Of a stretch of 64,000 bases of DNA, positions 44,655 to 52,786 are shown in pieces. The stretch comes from Monoglobus sp964617455 (GTDB taxonomy: Bacteria; Bacillota; Clostridia; Monoglobales; Monoglobaceae), in assembly GCA_964617455.1 (NCBI GenBank), contig CAZTYF010000009.1, positions 1-64,000 on the forward strand, in the 5' to 3' direction. The first letter of the stretch is position 1; each line of letters starts with the position of its first letter. The position numbers were made by a program, and so were the translations under genes. Below the pieces are notes generated by a model. The model was not told the origin of the DNA. It saw only the letters and a program-made list of their open reading frames with translations, and searched no databases.

Positions 44655-45248
44655 TTATTTGCTGTAATATTCGACTATCAAGTGCTCCTCTACAGGGAAG
44701 TCGATATCCTCTCTGTCAGCAAGGGCAATGATTCTGCCTTCCAATGTGTCTCTGTTCATATCAATCCACTTGGGAATTGTTCTGTTGGAATTTCGCTCAA
44801 CTATATCCTTCATTCTTTCGGATGTTCTGCTCTTTTCCTTCAGACTTATAACCTCGCCCGGTTTCACCAAATAAGATGGAATATCAACCCTCTTGCCGTT
44901 CACGGTCACATGACCGTGATTTACTATTTGTCTTGCCTCTCGTCTCGTGTTTGCAAGACCCATACGATAAATTACATTATCAAGTCTTGACTCAAGGATG
45001 CTCAGCAGGCATTCGCCCGTAACTCCGTTCATCTTTGTAGCCATTACATAATATTTGGCGAACTGTTTTTCAAGGACGCCATAAATAAACCTAACTTTTT
45101 GCTTTTCGTTAAGTTGCATACCATATTCACTTTGTTTTTTTCGTCTCTGGTCAAAAGTTCTGTTTGAACTCTTATCAATACCCATAACGGTAGGCTCTAT
45201 GCCCAAAGTGCGACATCTCTTAAGAACAGGCTGCATATTTTTAGCCAT
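44655..45248 (-). CDS. rpsD: 30S ribosomal protein S4
   Basis: The 197-residue protein binds 16S rRNA first in 30S assembly. An S4 domain (about 88-150, LESRLDNVIYRMGLANTRREARQIVNHGHVTVNG) is intact. The N-terminal zinc cysteines of some S4 proteins are absent except one Cys near residue 12, so this is the cysteine-poor form. In Proteobacteria S4 represses this alpha operon; see the structured leader before rpsM. Confidence 0.98.
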   Translation of the reverse strand: MAKNMQPVLKRCRTLGIEPTVMGIDKSSNRTFDQRRKKQSEYGMQLNEKQKVRFIYGVLEKQFAKYYVMATKMNGVTGECLLSILESRLDNVIYRMGLANTRREARQIVNHGHVTVNGKRVDIPSYLVKPGEVISLKEKSRTSERMKDIVERNSNRTIPKWIDMNRDTLEGRIIALADREDIDFPVEEHLIVEYYSK

Positions 45249-45294
45249 TTTTTATCCTCCTTCAAATCTGATTCAACAATCTCAAACCCGTGCA

Positions 45295-45687
45295 CTACAC
45301 GCGTCTTCTCTTGGGCGGTCTGCATCCATTATGAGGGATGGGTGTAACATCCTTTATCATATTGACCTCAAGACCGGCAACCTGAAGCGCTCTTATAGCG
45401 GCTTCACGTCCCGAACCGGGGCCTTTTACATATACCTCAACCGTCTTCATTCCATGTTCCATAGCGGCCCTTGCAGCAGTTTCCGCAGCCATCTGTGCAG
45501 CAAAAGGAGTGCTCTTTTTGGAGCCCTTAAACCCCAATCCGCCTGCACTTGCCCAGGAAATAGCATTTCCGGCAATATCCGTTATGGTAACAATGGTATT
45601 GTTAAATGTAGATTTGATATGAGCCGCACCTCGCTCTATGTGCTTTTTCTCCTTGCGGCGTTTGGTTCTCTTTACTGTTTTTGCCAT
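45295..45687 (-). CDS. rpsK: 30S ribosomal protein S11
   Basis: The 130-residue protein lies on the 30S platform. HIKSTFNNTIVTITD, GLGFKGSKKSTPFAAQMAAE and the C-terminal PIPHNGCRPPKRRRV are typical. The ATG at 45687 lies 9 bases after GGAGGTG; a GTG four codons upstream is part of that ribosome site. A 76-base gap separates it from rpsM. Confidence 0.98.
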   Translation of the reverse strand: MAKTVKRTKRRKEKKHIERGAAHIKSTFNNTIVTITDIAGNAISWASAGGLGFKGSKKSTPFAAQMAAETAARAAMEHGMKTVEVYVKGPGSGREAAIRALQVAGLEVNMIKDVTPIPHNGCRPPKRRRV

Positions 45688-45763
45688 TGTATCTTTCACC
45701 TCCTATAAGAAATACGGCATCTCTTGATAAATCAAAAGAAATTCAAAATCCATCGCCCAAGGC

Positions 45764-46129
45764 TTATTTTTTCTTGTTTGCGATGGTTCTCTTGGGACCT
45801 TTACGGGTCCTGGCGTTGGTCTTGCTGCGCTGTCCGCGCACCGGGAGACCTTTTCTGTGACGGATTCCTCTGTAGCAGTTGATTTCCATCAAACGCTTGA
45901 TGTCAAGAGCGATATCCCTTCTCAGATCACCTTCAACATTATAGTTGTCGATTTCGTTTCTGAGCTTTTGGATGTCTTCTTCCGTCAAATCCCGAACTCT
46001 TGTGTCGGGATTAACGCCCGTTGCCGCCAAAATCTTTCGGGAAGTGGAAAAACCGATACCGAAAATGTATGTGAGGCCTGCCTCAACTCTCTTGTCGTTC
46101 GGTAAATCCACACCTGCGATACGTGCCAT
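45764..46129 (-). CDS. rpsM: 30S ribosomal protein S13
   Basis: The 121-residue head protein contacts the P-site tRNA and the 50S bridge. MARIAGVDLPNDKRVEAGLTYIFGIG and the basic tail RTRKGPKRTIANKKK are conserved. ATG follows GGAGGTG. A structured interval separates it from rpmJ. Confidence 0.98.
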   Translation of the reverse strand: MARIAGVDLPNDKRVEAGLTYIFGIGFSTSRKILAATGVNPDTRVRDLTEEDIQKLRNEIDNYNVEGDLRRDIALDIKRLMEINCYRGIRHRKGLPVRGQRSKTNARTRKGPKRTIANKKK

Positions 46130-46163
46130 AATTTTTCACCTCCATAAATTCTTTAAGAAAATC

Positions 46164-46240
46164 GGAGCAGAATTTCACCCATATTTTTTCCATATGGCAT
46201 CGGCAAAAAATAAAGTGGTTTTGATGCCTGACCCTGCTCC
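46164..46240 (-). ncRNA. structured leader between rpmJ and rpsM (candidate autoregulatory RNA)
   Basis: On the minus strand an outer stem GGAGCAG (46240-46234) pairs with CTGCTCC (46170-46164). Inside it are one helix GGCATC/GATGCC (46228-46223 with 46201-46196) and one short helix CATAT/ATATG. The result is a three-way-junction-like fold ending about 35 bases before the rpsM start. Its place at the head of the S13-S11-S4-alpha-L17 group is where S4 acts in enteric bacteria. Function is inferred from position and pairing only. Confidence 0.45.
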
Positions 46241-46256
46241 TTGGCTTTGCTGCCTC

Positions 46257-46370
46257 TTATCCCTGTCTCTGTTTGTGGCGGGGATTTTCGCAAATAACCA
46301 TTACCTTTCCTTTTCTTTTAATAATTTTGCACTTTTCACAAATAGGTTTAACTGAAGGTCTGACTTTCAT
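46257..46370 (-). CDS. rpmJ: 50S ribosomal protein L36
   Basis: This 37-codon gene is easily missed. It begins MKVRPSVKPICEKCKIIKR and ends NPRHKQRQG. The zinc ligands C11, C14, C27 and H32 are all present, so this is the zinc-binding (C+) form. ATG follows GGAGGTG at 6 bases. It lies between infA and rpsM as in other Firmicutes, with its own promoter upstream. Confidence 0.97.
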   Translation of the reverse strand: MKVRPSVKPICEKCKIIKRKGKVMVICENPRHKQRQG

Positions 46371-46686
46371 TTGCTTCACCTCCTACGTTTGTATTGTTCA
46401 AAGATATGGACCTCCATAACCGTGAACCGTAACATTTTATCATAATTTTTTTTCAAAGTCAAGTAATTTCACCTGTCCAACTTTAACAAACTTTGGTAAA
46501 TTTCACCTAAATTTTAAGTCAAGATTTTCGTTTTCATCTTTTATTCAATAAATCCAGCTCCGCAGATGATTTTCTCGAGTTTTCCTCTTTTTCCATAACA
46601 AAATATCAAGCTATAATCGCCGTCCCATCTCGGAGTCACGGCTCCCCATAATATAATGCGACCGCAATCTTCGGACCTTGCTCGGA
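46371..46686. other. infA-rpmJ intergenic region
   Basis: About 316 bases have no gene. The region holds the internal promoter at 46462-46434 and AT-rich sequence. Two partial copies of AGGTGAAATT occur near 46483-46510, and a small palindrome TATGGA/TCCATA (46405-46418) encloses a GGAGG. A leaderlike TTG frame of 17 codons overlapping rpmJ follows that site but is not convincing. Confidence 0.55.
46434..46462 (-). promoter_or_regulatory. internal promoter before rpmJ-rpsM-rpsK-rpsD-rpoA-rplQ
   Basis: On the minus strand TTGACT (46462-46457) and TAAAAT (46439-46434) are spaced 17 bases apart. It lets the alpha-operon segment be expressed apart from the S10-spc genes. Confidence 0.8.
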
Positions 46687-46905
46687 TTATTTGGCTCTCC
46701 ATGTGATACGGCCTTTTGTCAAATCATAGGGAGAAATCTCAACCGTCACTTTGTCCCCGGGCAGTATCTTTATGAAATGCATTCTCAATTTGCCGGAAAT
46801 ATGCGCCAAAATTTTATGGCCGTTTTCCAGCTCCACATTGAACATCGCATTCGGAAGTGCATCCACCACCTTTCCCTCGACTTCAAGCATATCCTCTCTT
46901 GACAT
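46687..46905 (-). CDS. infA: translation initiation factor IF-1
   Basis: The 72-residue OB-fold protein (MSREDMLEVEGKVVDALPNA..., with KLRMHFIKILPGDKVTVEISPYDLTKGRI) blocks the A site during initiation. The ATG at 46905 follows GGAGGTG; an open upstream extension overlaps the KOW gene and is not conserved. The tail is ITWRAK. Confidence 0.97.
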   Translation of the reverse strand: MSREDMLEVEGKVVDALPNAMFNVELENGHKILAHISGKLRMHFIKILPGDKVTVEISPYDLTKGRITWRAK

Positions 46906-46909
46906 TATT

Positions 46910-47191
46910 TTACACCTCCTCGTCATATAACTTCAATATTTTTCGTATCTCGGAATCGGCTGTGCCTCCCGAATTCTTCAAAAAACTCACATCATCAATG
47001 TGTCCGATTGGTCTCAGGTGAAGATTTTTCTTTTTTTTTGATCTGCCAAGTTTTCGCGTATCGCCGTCTGAAATTAAAACATATTCCCGATCGATTTTTT
47101 CGACAACCAAAAATTTTCTGCCCTTGCCTCTGCCTGCGGATGCCTCTGCCACATCGCCGACACTTAGGGAGTGTCTTGTTTTTTTGTTCAT
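46910..47191 (-). CDS. KOW-domain (L14e-like) RNA-binding protein
   Basis: The 93-residue protein has an N-terminal KOW-type fold (SVGDVAEASAGRGKGRKFLVVEKIDREYVLISDG) and a basic Lys-rich segment. Such genes stand between map and infA in many Clostridia and are thought to be ribosome-associated; no exact function is known. It ends 4 bases before infA. Confidence 0.85.
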   Translation of the reverse strand: MNKKTRHSLSVGDVAEASAGRGKGRKFLVVEKIDREYVLISDGDTRKLGRSKKKKNLHLRPIGHIDDVSFLKNSGGTADSEIRKILKLYDEEV

Positions 47192-47261
47192 ATTACACCT
47201 ATATTTTCCGGCGGTTCAAGCAAAAAATCCACCTTAAAAACAATTCCTCATCTCAAGGGGT

Positions 47262-48032
47262 CTATCCCACATCGGAGCAGTCCTCGGGTAATGTGAGCAG
47301 CACGGGAGCACCCTTTGTTATGAGCACCGTATTCTCATAGTGGGCGGAATTTTCTCCGTCGGAAGTTATAACGGCCCAATCATCGTCGCCGATGTATGTC
47401 TCTTTTTTCCCTGCAAGAACCATAGGCTCAATGGCTATAACCATACCGGCGCGCAACCGTATGCCGCGGCTTCGGGACACATAGTTGGGAACCTCCGGGT
47501 CTTCATGGAGCTCCGTGCCCACGCCGTGACCGCAAAATTCCCTCAGCACCGAAAAGCCGTTTGCTTCCACGTGGGTTTGAACAGCCCTTGATATATCGGA
47601 TATTCTGTAGCCTTCCTTGGCAAATTCCAATGCCTTATAGAAACTTTCTCGGGTCACACGGACCAATTTTTCCGTTTTTTCATCAGTTTTGTCTCCCACA
47701 ATGAATGTGCGGCAGGCATCCCCGTGATAGCCCTCATAGCAAGCTCCCACGTCCACACTGAGCACATCGCCCTCTTTCAGCGGAACATCGTTGGGGAAGC
47801 CATGTATGATAACATTATTGACACTGGCGCAAATGGTGCCCGGGAAATCGTCATAGCCCTTGAATGAGCCCGTGCAACCTTTGGAATGTATAAAATGCTC
47901 GGCAATCTTATCAAGCTGTCTTGTGGTAACTCCGGGCCTCACTGCCTCGCCCACAACTTTCAGCGTTTCGTAAGTATATCGCCCTGCCACCTTCATTTTT
48001 TCAATTTCGGATTTTGATTTTATTTTGACCAA
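47262..48032 (-). CDS. map: type I methionine aminopeptidase
   Basis: The 256-residue metallo-enzyme removes initiator methionine. Metal ligands are visible in LSVDVGACYEGYHGDACRTF (two Asp), GHGVGTELHEDPEVPNY (His) and IEPMVLAG (Glu), with a further Glu near the C-terminus in HYENTV. The start codon is TTG at 48032, 7 bases after GGAGG, which itself lies inside the last codons of adk. Confidence 0.96.
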   Translation of the reverse strand: MVKIKSKSEIEKMKVAGRYTYETLKVVGEAVRPGVTTRQLDKIAEHFIHSKGCTGSFKGYDDFPGTICASVNNVIIHGFPNDVPLKEGDVLSVDVGACYEGYHGDACRTFIVGDKTDEKTEKLVRVTRESFYKALEFAKEGYRISDISRAVQTHVEANGFSVLREFCGHGVGTELHEDPEVPNYVSRSRGIRLRAGMVIAIEPMVLAGKKETYIGDDDWAVITSDGENSAHYENTVLITKGAPVLLTLPEDCSDVG

Positions 48033-48034
48033 AA

Positions 48035-48667
48035 TTATGCCTCCAATGCCTCAAGTACAGCCGCACGGGTATCTGCAATTTCCTCTCTGCCCTTTGCAAC
48101 TCGCAATATACCCTTTTCTTTGTAATAGTCAATAAGAGGCTCTGTCTGCTCATGGTAGGTTTTAAGTCTCGCCCGGACTGTCTCAGGTTTATCGTCCGAG
48201 CGAACCCCCAATTCACCGCCGCACTTGTCGCAAATCCCCTCAACCTTTGTGGGATTATATTCCCGGTGATATGTGGCGCCGCAAGATTTACATTCGAGAC
48301 GGCCGCTGAGACGCTCCACAATCGTTTCATCGTCAACCTCAAGGGACAAAACCTTGTCTATTTCTATAGGCGATGCATCAAGGGATTCCGCTTGAGCTAT
48401 GGTTCTGGGAAAACCGTCAAGGATAAAGCCGTTCTTGCAGTCGTTCTCCTTGAATCTGTCATCCATAACCCGTATCATCAAATCATCCGGGATAAGCTTT
48501 CCTGCGTTTATGTACCCCTCCGCAATCTTGCCGAGCTCCGTACCCTCGCCTATATTTTTCCTCAAAATCGCTCCCGTGGATATGCTTGGTATGCCATAGT
48601 GCTCACTGAGCATTTCCGCCTGGGTGCCTTTGCCTGCGCCGGGTGCAGCCAACAATATTAATCTCAT
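48035..48667 (-). CDS. adk: adenylate kinase
   Basis: The 210-residue enzyme equilibrates AMP, ADP and ATP. The P-loop is GAPGAGKGTQAE at residues 7-18. The LID domain carries four zinc cysteines (CKSCGATYH...CDKCGG), typical of Gram-positive forms. DGFPRTIAQAE is present. ATG follows AAGGAGG. A long structured gap precedes it. Confidence 0.97.
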   Translation of the reverse strand: MRLILLAAPGAGKGTQAEMLSEHYGIPSISTGAILRKNIGEGTELGKIAEGYINAGKLIPDDLMIRVMDDRFKENDCKNGFILDGFPRTIAQAESLDASPIEIDKVLSLEVDDETIVERLSGRLECKSCGATYHREYNPTKVEGICDKCGGELGVRSDDKPETVRARLKTYHEQTEPLIDYYKEKGILRVAKGREEIADTRAAVLEALEA

Positions 48668-48693
48668 AAGTCAAACCTCCTTAAAAACACAAA

Positions 48694-48799
48694 TTGCGTT
48701 CCATTGACATGCCCTAAGCAATTCCTCCGAATCGAGCAGGAATCTATCAATGACGCAAGAGCAGGTATATGCTCGCCGAATCGGGAGCAGCACCTGCTC
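48694..48799 (-). ncRNA. structured secY-adk intergenic RNA (candidate regulatory element)
   Basis: On the minus strand a first hairpin pairs GAGCAGGT (48799-48792) with ACCTGCTC (48766-48759). A long-range helix then pairs TTGCGTCATTGA (48758-48747) with TCAATG...ACGCAA (48707-48694, two bulged bases). Inside it is ATTCCT/AGGAAT (48743-48738 with 48726-48721). Three helices in a 155-base gap, ending about 15 bases before the adk ribosome site, suggest a regulatory or processing element. Confidence 0.45.
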
Positions 48800-48822
48800 A
48801 TACGCTAAATGATTTTTTTCTC

Positions 48823-50106
48823 TTATTCCAAAAATCCTTTGTAGTGACGCATCAACATCTGAGATTCGATGCTCTTGACTGTCTCAAGGGCAACACCCAC
48901 AACGATCAACAGCGATGTGCCGCCGATAGCAAAATTGCTGATACCGATAACAAGGTTAAGTATGATAGGCAAAATCGCAATCAAACCGAGGAAAATGGAA
49001 CCTACCAAAGTTATTCTCGAAAGAACCTTGGAGATATACTCGGATGTTGGGCGGCCGGGTCTGATGCCCGGGATGAATCCGCCGTTCCTCTTCATATTGT
49101 TCGCCATTTCAATGGGATTGAACTGAATTGCGGTATAGAAATATGTGAAGAATATTATCAGCAGGAAATACAATATGGCATATACCACCGAATCTGCCGA
49201 GAAGAATATCTTCAGGAATGTTCCCCAAAATCCGCTCTGCCCCGCCTGCACGCCGAAAAATCCGGCTATTGTGCCCGGGAACGACATAATCGACATAGCA
49301 AAGATAATGGGGATAACGCCTGCGGAAGCAACCTTGATAGGAATATGAGTGCTCTGTCCGCCGTACATCTTTCTGCCTACCATACGCTTAGCATACTGAA
49401 CCGGAATGCGTCTCTCCGCCTCATTCATGGTGACAACCAACGCAACCGCAACAACTATGAGAATGAGAATAGCAATTACACCGATGAGACCAAGGCTGCC
49501 GCCTTTTGCATAGGCATAGAGAGACTGGGCCATACTGGGAAGTCTCGAAACGATACCGGCAAAGATGATAAGGGAAATGCCGTTGCCGACTCCCTTTTCG
49601 GTTATCTGCTCACCAAGCCACATCAGGAAAGATGTGCCTGCGGTGAATGTTAAGATTACCGTAATTGCACTCAAGAATCCCGGGTTGTCAATCGCATTAT
49701 AGCTGGACAGCATAAAATACAGACCTATAGCCTGAATCAGCGCCAAGACAACCGTACCGTATCTCGTGATCTGAGCAATCTTTCTCCTACCTTCTTCGCC
49801 CTGCTTTGAAAGTCTCTCAAGAGCAGGAATGGCAACAGTCAAAAGTTGCATAATAATCGACGAGTTGATGTACGGTGTGATGCTCATTGCGAATATTGTG
49901 GCATTCTGGAACGCACCGCCGGAAATAATATTGATAAATCCGAATATGGAGTTATCACCCGTGAATATTTCTCTCATTGCCGCCGGATCCAAAAGAGGAA
50001 CAGGTATACACGAACCGAGGCGGAAAATAATAAGCATTATTACGGTGTATATAAGCTTTTTCCTAAGATCGGCAATTTTCCATGCATTACGAATGGTTTC
50101 AAACAT
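48823..50106 (-). CDS. secY: protein translocase subunit SecY
   Basis: The 427-residue channel has ten transmembrane helices. The plug/first-periplasmic region opens MFETIRNAWKIADLRKKLIYTVIMLIIFRLGSCIPVP. GISLIIFAGIV and the cytoplasmic RRIPVQYAKRMVGRKMYGGQSTHIPIKVA loop are characteristic. ATG shares its A with the rplO stop (TAATG). Confidence 0.97.
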   Translation of the reverse strand: MFETIRNAWKIADLRKKLIYTVIMLIIFRLGSCIPVPLLDPAAMREIFTGDNSIFGFINIISGGAFQNATIFAMSITPYINSSIIMQLLTVAIPALERLSKQGEEGRRKIAQITRYGTVVLALIQAIGLYFMLSSYNAIDNPGFLSAITVILTFTAGTSFLMWLGEQITEKGVGNGISLIIFAGIVSRLPSMAQSLYAYAKGGSLGLIGVIAILILIVVAVALVVTMNEAERRIPVQYAKRMVGRKMYGGQSTHIPIKVASAGVIPIIFAMSIMSFPGTIAGFFGVQAGQSGFWGTFLKIFFSADSVVYAILYFLLIIFFTYFYTAIQFNPIEMANNMKRNGGFIPGIRPGRPTSEYISKVLSRITLVGSIFLGLIAILPIILNLVIGISNFAIGGTSLLIVVGVALETVKSIESQMLMRHYKGFLE

Positions 50107-50549
50107 TATCCAATCACCTCAGCCTTTCCGCCGGCCGCAGTGATTTTTTCCTCTGCGCTCTTGCTGAATCTTGCCGCCTTAACGGTTAATTTTTTATCAA
50201 GCTCACCGCGACCCAAGATAACCACACCGTCGTTTATCTTGCTGATAACGCCGCTTCCCTTTAAAAGCTCAGGCGTTACCTCCGTGCCGTCGTCAAACTT
50301 ATTAAGCTTTTCGATGTTAATCGAAGTGTACTTCTTTGCAAAGATGTTTGTGAAACCTCGCTTTGGCAGCCTTCTGTATATAGGCATCTGTCCGCCTTCA
50401 AAACCGGGACGAACATGACCGCCGCTTCGAGATTTTTGGCCTTTCTGGCCCCTACCGGATGTCTTTCCGTTGCCGCTTCCGTGGCCTCTTCCGACTCTGA
50501 AAGCCTTCCTCTTCGCGCCCTCTGCCGGAGATAATTCGTGAAGTTTCAT
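50106..50549 (-). CDS. rplO: 50S ribosomal protein L15
   Basis: The 147-residue protein begins MKLHELSPAEGAKRKAFRVGRGHGSGNGKTSGRGQKGQ..., the glycine/basic L15 N-terminus that threads into the 50S core. ATG at 50549 follows GGAGGTGG; a GTG three codons upstream lies in that ribosome site. It overlaps secY. Confidence 0.97.
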   Translation of the reverse strand: MKLHELSPAEGAKRKAFRVGRGHGSGNGKTSGRGQKGQKSRSGGHVRPGFEGGQMPIYRRLPKRGFTNIFAKKYTSINIEKLNKFDDGTEVTPELLKGSGVISKINDGVVILGRGELDKKLTVKAARFSKSAEEKITAAGGKAEVIG

Positions 50550-50599
50550 AGAGTCCACCTCCTCCTTTTTTTCAAAAATAATAGTATATGACTTTCGCC

Positions 50600-50779
50600 T
50601 TATTCAGCTACCGTAACAAGGTGTTTTACCTTGAATATCATTCCTCTGATTTGAGGATTATCGGGCAATTCTGCCGTTTGATGCAGCTTACGAAGACCCA
50701 GCGCCTTTACTGTGGCAACCTGGTCCGGTTTTGCACCGATGGTGCTTTTTGTTAAAGTTACTTTAATTGTATTAGCCAA
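50600..50779 (-). CDS. rpmD: 50S ribosomal protein L30
   Basis: The 59-residue protein (ANTIKVTLTKSTIGAKPDQ..., then GLRKLHQTAEL) matches bacterial L30. The start codon is TTG at 50779, 7 bases after AGGAGGT. The frame is open seven codons further, but that part contains the ribosome site. The weak start may lower output. Confidence 0.95.
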   Translation of the reverse strand: MANTIKVTLTKSTIGAKPDQVATVKALGLRKLHQTAELPDNPQIRGMIFKVKHLVTVAE

Positions 50780-50805
50780 GGATCTTACCTCCTGTTTCAA
50801 AGCTT

Positions 50806-51336
50806 TTATCCGAGAATCTCCTCGGGCTTCTTGCCTCTCAGTGCGGCAACCTCCTCAAGACTCTTGAGGGACGCCAACGCCTCAATGGTAGCAGCCACAA
50901 CATTCTTGGGATTATTGCTGCGTAAGCACTTTGTCCTTATATCTTTAATGCCCGCGAGTTCCAGCACGGCACGAGCCGCTCCGCCTGCGATAACTCCGGT
51001 ACCTTGTGCGGCAGGCTTGAGCAGAACTCTGCCTGCGCCGTATTCACCGATTATCTCATGGGGAATAGTGGTATCGAGAATCGGGACGGTTATCATATTC
51101 TTCTTGGCGTCATCGATGCCCTTGCGTATGGCGTCCGGGATTTCAGCCGCCTTGCCCATTCCGCATCCTACATGACCGTTGCCATCGCCGACAACAACCA
51201 AGGCACTGAATCTGAAGTTTCTGCCGCCCTTTACAACTTTCGCAACACGATTCAAATAAACCACTTTTTCCTCAAGCTCCAACACATCTGCATCGATACG
51301 CTCTTGCTTTTTGGTTCTTTCGCCCTTTTCTGCCAT
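50806..51336 (-). CDS. rpsE: 30S ribosomal protein S5
   Basis: The 176-residue protein helps decode accurately. EEKVVYLNRVAKVVKGGRNFRFSALVVVGDGNGHVGCGMGKA contains the double-stranded RNA-binding region, and AGGAARAVLELAGIKDI the C-terminal fold. Spacing to rplR is 26 bases. Confidence 0.98.
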   Translation of the reverse strand: MAEKGERTKKQERIDADVLELEEKVVYLNRVAKVVKGGRNFRFSALVVVGDGNGHVGCGMGKAAEIPDAIRKGIDDAKKNMITVPILDTTIPHEIIGEYGAGRVLLKPAAQGTGVIAGGAARAVLELAGIKDIRTKCLRSNNPKNVVAATIEALASLKSLEEVAALRGKKPEEILG

Positions 51337-51362
51337 TTATCGTTTCACCTCTTTCTTTAACA

Positions 51363-51725
51363 TTAGAACTTCAAACCGCCCTCACGAGCACCCGCAGCCA
51401 ATTCGGCTACTCTGCCGTGATACAAATATCCGCCTCTGTCGAATACTACCGTTGTAATACCCTTGTCGAGGGCCTTCTTCGCAATCAGTTCTCCGACTGC
51501 TTTGGCGGCGGTTTTGTTTCCGCCGTATGTACCCTTAAGCTCCGAATCAAGGGAAGATGCGGCTGCCAAGGTATTGCCGGTCTCATCGTCAATCACCTGA
51601 GCATAGATATTCTTAAGACTTCTGAAAACACAGAGCCTGGGTCGGTCGGATGTACCCGATATCTTTTTGCGTACCCTCTCGTGCCTCGCTTGTCTTGATA
51701 CATTACTGCTTTCGTTTTTTATCAT
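51363..51725 (-). CDS. rplR: 50S ribosomal protein L18
   Basis: The 120-residue 5S rRNA-binding protein has RHERVRKKISGTSDRPRLCVFRSLKNIYAQVIDD and ends with VFDRGGYLYHGRVAELAAGAREGGLKF. The N-terminal 20 residues are basic. It lies between rplF and rpsE. Confidence 0.98.
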   Translation of the reverse strand: MIKNESSNVSRQARHERVRKKISGTSDRPRLCVFRSLKNIYAQVIDDETGNTLAAASSLDSELKGTYGGNKTAAKAVGELIAKKALDKGITTVVFDRGGYLYHGRVAELAAGAREGGLKF

Positions 51726-51746
51726 ATTCGCACCTCCATGGGACCG

Positions 51747-52292
51747 CTATTTCTTAGCGCCCGTCTTACCTTCCTTGCGTCTGATGTGTTCGTCAACATA
51801 TTTGATACCCTTGCCTTTATAGGGTTCGGGAGGTCTTTTCTCTCTTATTTCTGCGGCAAACTGACCGACTTTTTGCTTATCCGGGCCGGAAATTATAATT
51901 TGATTCGGCTTCGGAACATCAATGGTAATGCCGTCTGTTTCCTCAACCTCAACTTGGTGAGAATAACCCAAATTCATAACCAGCTTGTTTCCTTGTTTTT
52001 GGGCTCTGTAACCGACTCCGTTTATCTCAAGTTCTTTCTTGAAGCCCTCGCTTGTGCCGACAACCATATTATGCAGCAGAGAACGGGTTAAACCATGAAG
52101 AGCTTTATGTCTCTTGATGTCCGACGGACGCTTAACACTGATTGTGTCGCCGTCTTTGGTGATGACCATCTCCGCAGGCATAACCTGATGAAGTTCGCCT
52201 TTCGGACCCTTGACGGTCACCTCATTGTTTTCACCGATTGTTACATCCACTCCCGTGGGAATGGTGATCGGCATCTTTCCTATACGTGACAA
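51747..52292 (-). CDS. rplF: 50S ribosomal protein L6
   Basis: The 181-residue protein (MSRIGKMPITIPTGVDVTI, GPKGELHQVMP, and PEPYKGKGIKYVDEHIRRKEGKTGAKK near the end) has the two repeated L6 domains and lies at the factor-binding region. Confidence 0.98.
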   Translation of the reverse strand: MSRIGKMPITIPTGVDVTIGENNEVTVKGPKGELHQVMPAEMVITKDGDTISVKRPSDIKRHKALHGLTRSLLHNMVVGTSEGFKKELEINGVGYRAQKQGNKLVMNLGYSHQVEVEETDGITIDVPKPNQIIISGPDKQKVGQFAAEIREKRPPEPYKGKGIKYVDEHIRRKEGKTGAKK

Positions 52293-52314
52293 TGATTTCT
52301 CCTCCTTTCTCCCT

Positions 52315-52713
52315 TTACCAGATGAATGCCAGCACCTCTCCGCCTACATTCTGACGGCGTGCTTCTTTATCTGTCATAACGCCCTTGGATGTGGATATAA
52401 TCGCAATTCCGAGGCCTTTTAATACTTTCGGCAAGTCATCCTTGGACGCATATGTTCTCAGGCCCGGCTTTGAAACCCTTCTGAGGCCCGTTAATACCTT
52501 CTGCTTATTCTCCGCATATTTAAGTGTGATACGGATTACACCCTGAACGCCATCGTCAATATATTCGGCGCTCTTAACATATCCCTCATTCACCAAAATA
52601 TCTGCAATCGCCTTTTTCATATTCGATGCAGGCACATCAACCGTCTCGTGACGAGCATCGTTGGCATTTCTGATTCTGGTCAGCATATCTGCTATAGGAT
52701 CTGTAATATGCAT
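52315..52713 (-). CDS. rpsH: 30S ribosomal protein S8
   Basis: The 132-residue 16S-binding protein begins MHITDPIADMLTRIRNAN and ends STSKGVMTDKEARRQNVGGEVLAFIW. S8 is the known autoregulator of the spc operon in enteric bacteria. Here a 121-base structured gap precedes it (see the next entry). Confidence 0.98.
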   Translation of the reverse strand: MHITDPIADMLTRIRNANDARHETVDVPASNMKKAIADILVNEGYVKSAEYIDDGVQGVIRITLKYAENKQKVLTGLRRVSKPGLRTYASKDDLPKVLKGLGIAIISTSKGVMTDKEARRQNVGGEVLAFIW

Positions 52714-52745
52714 TTAGACTTTCCTCCTTTTTATCGGACTGTGGT

Positions 52746-52786
52746 GCGGGATCGGGTCTGCCTTACGCAGCCGTTCCACACCCCGC
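52746..52786 (-). promoter_or_regulatory. hairpin in the rpsZ-rpsH gap
   Basis: On the minus strand GCGGG (52786-52782) pairs with CCCGC (52750-52746), and an inner hairpin CTGC/GCAG around GTAAG is nested between (52770-52758). It lies in a 121-base interval, long for this otherwise tightly packed operon, and precedes the ribosome site of rpsH by about 20 bases. It may be a site for S8 feedback or for processing; no sequence match to the known S8 site is claimed. Confidence 0.4.

Noticed and set aside
48769..49653. 294-codon plus-strand frame opposite secY
   Set aside because: Shadow of secY; composition is not protein-like and no start signals exist.
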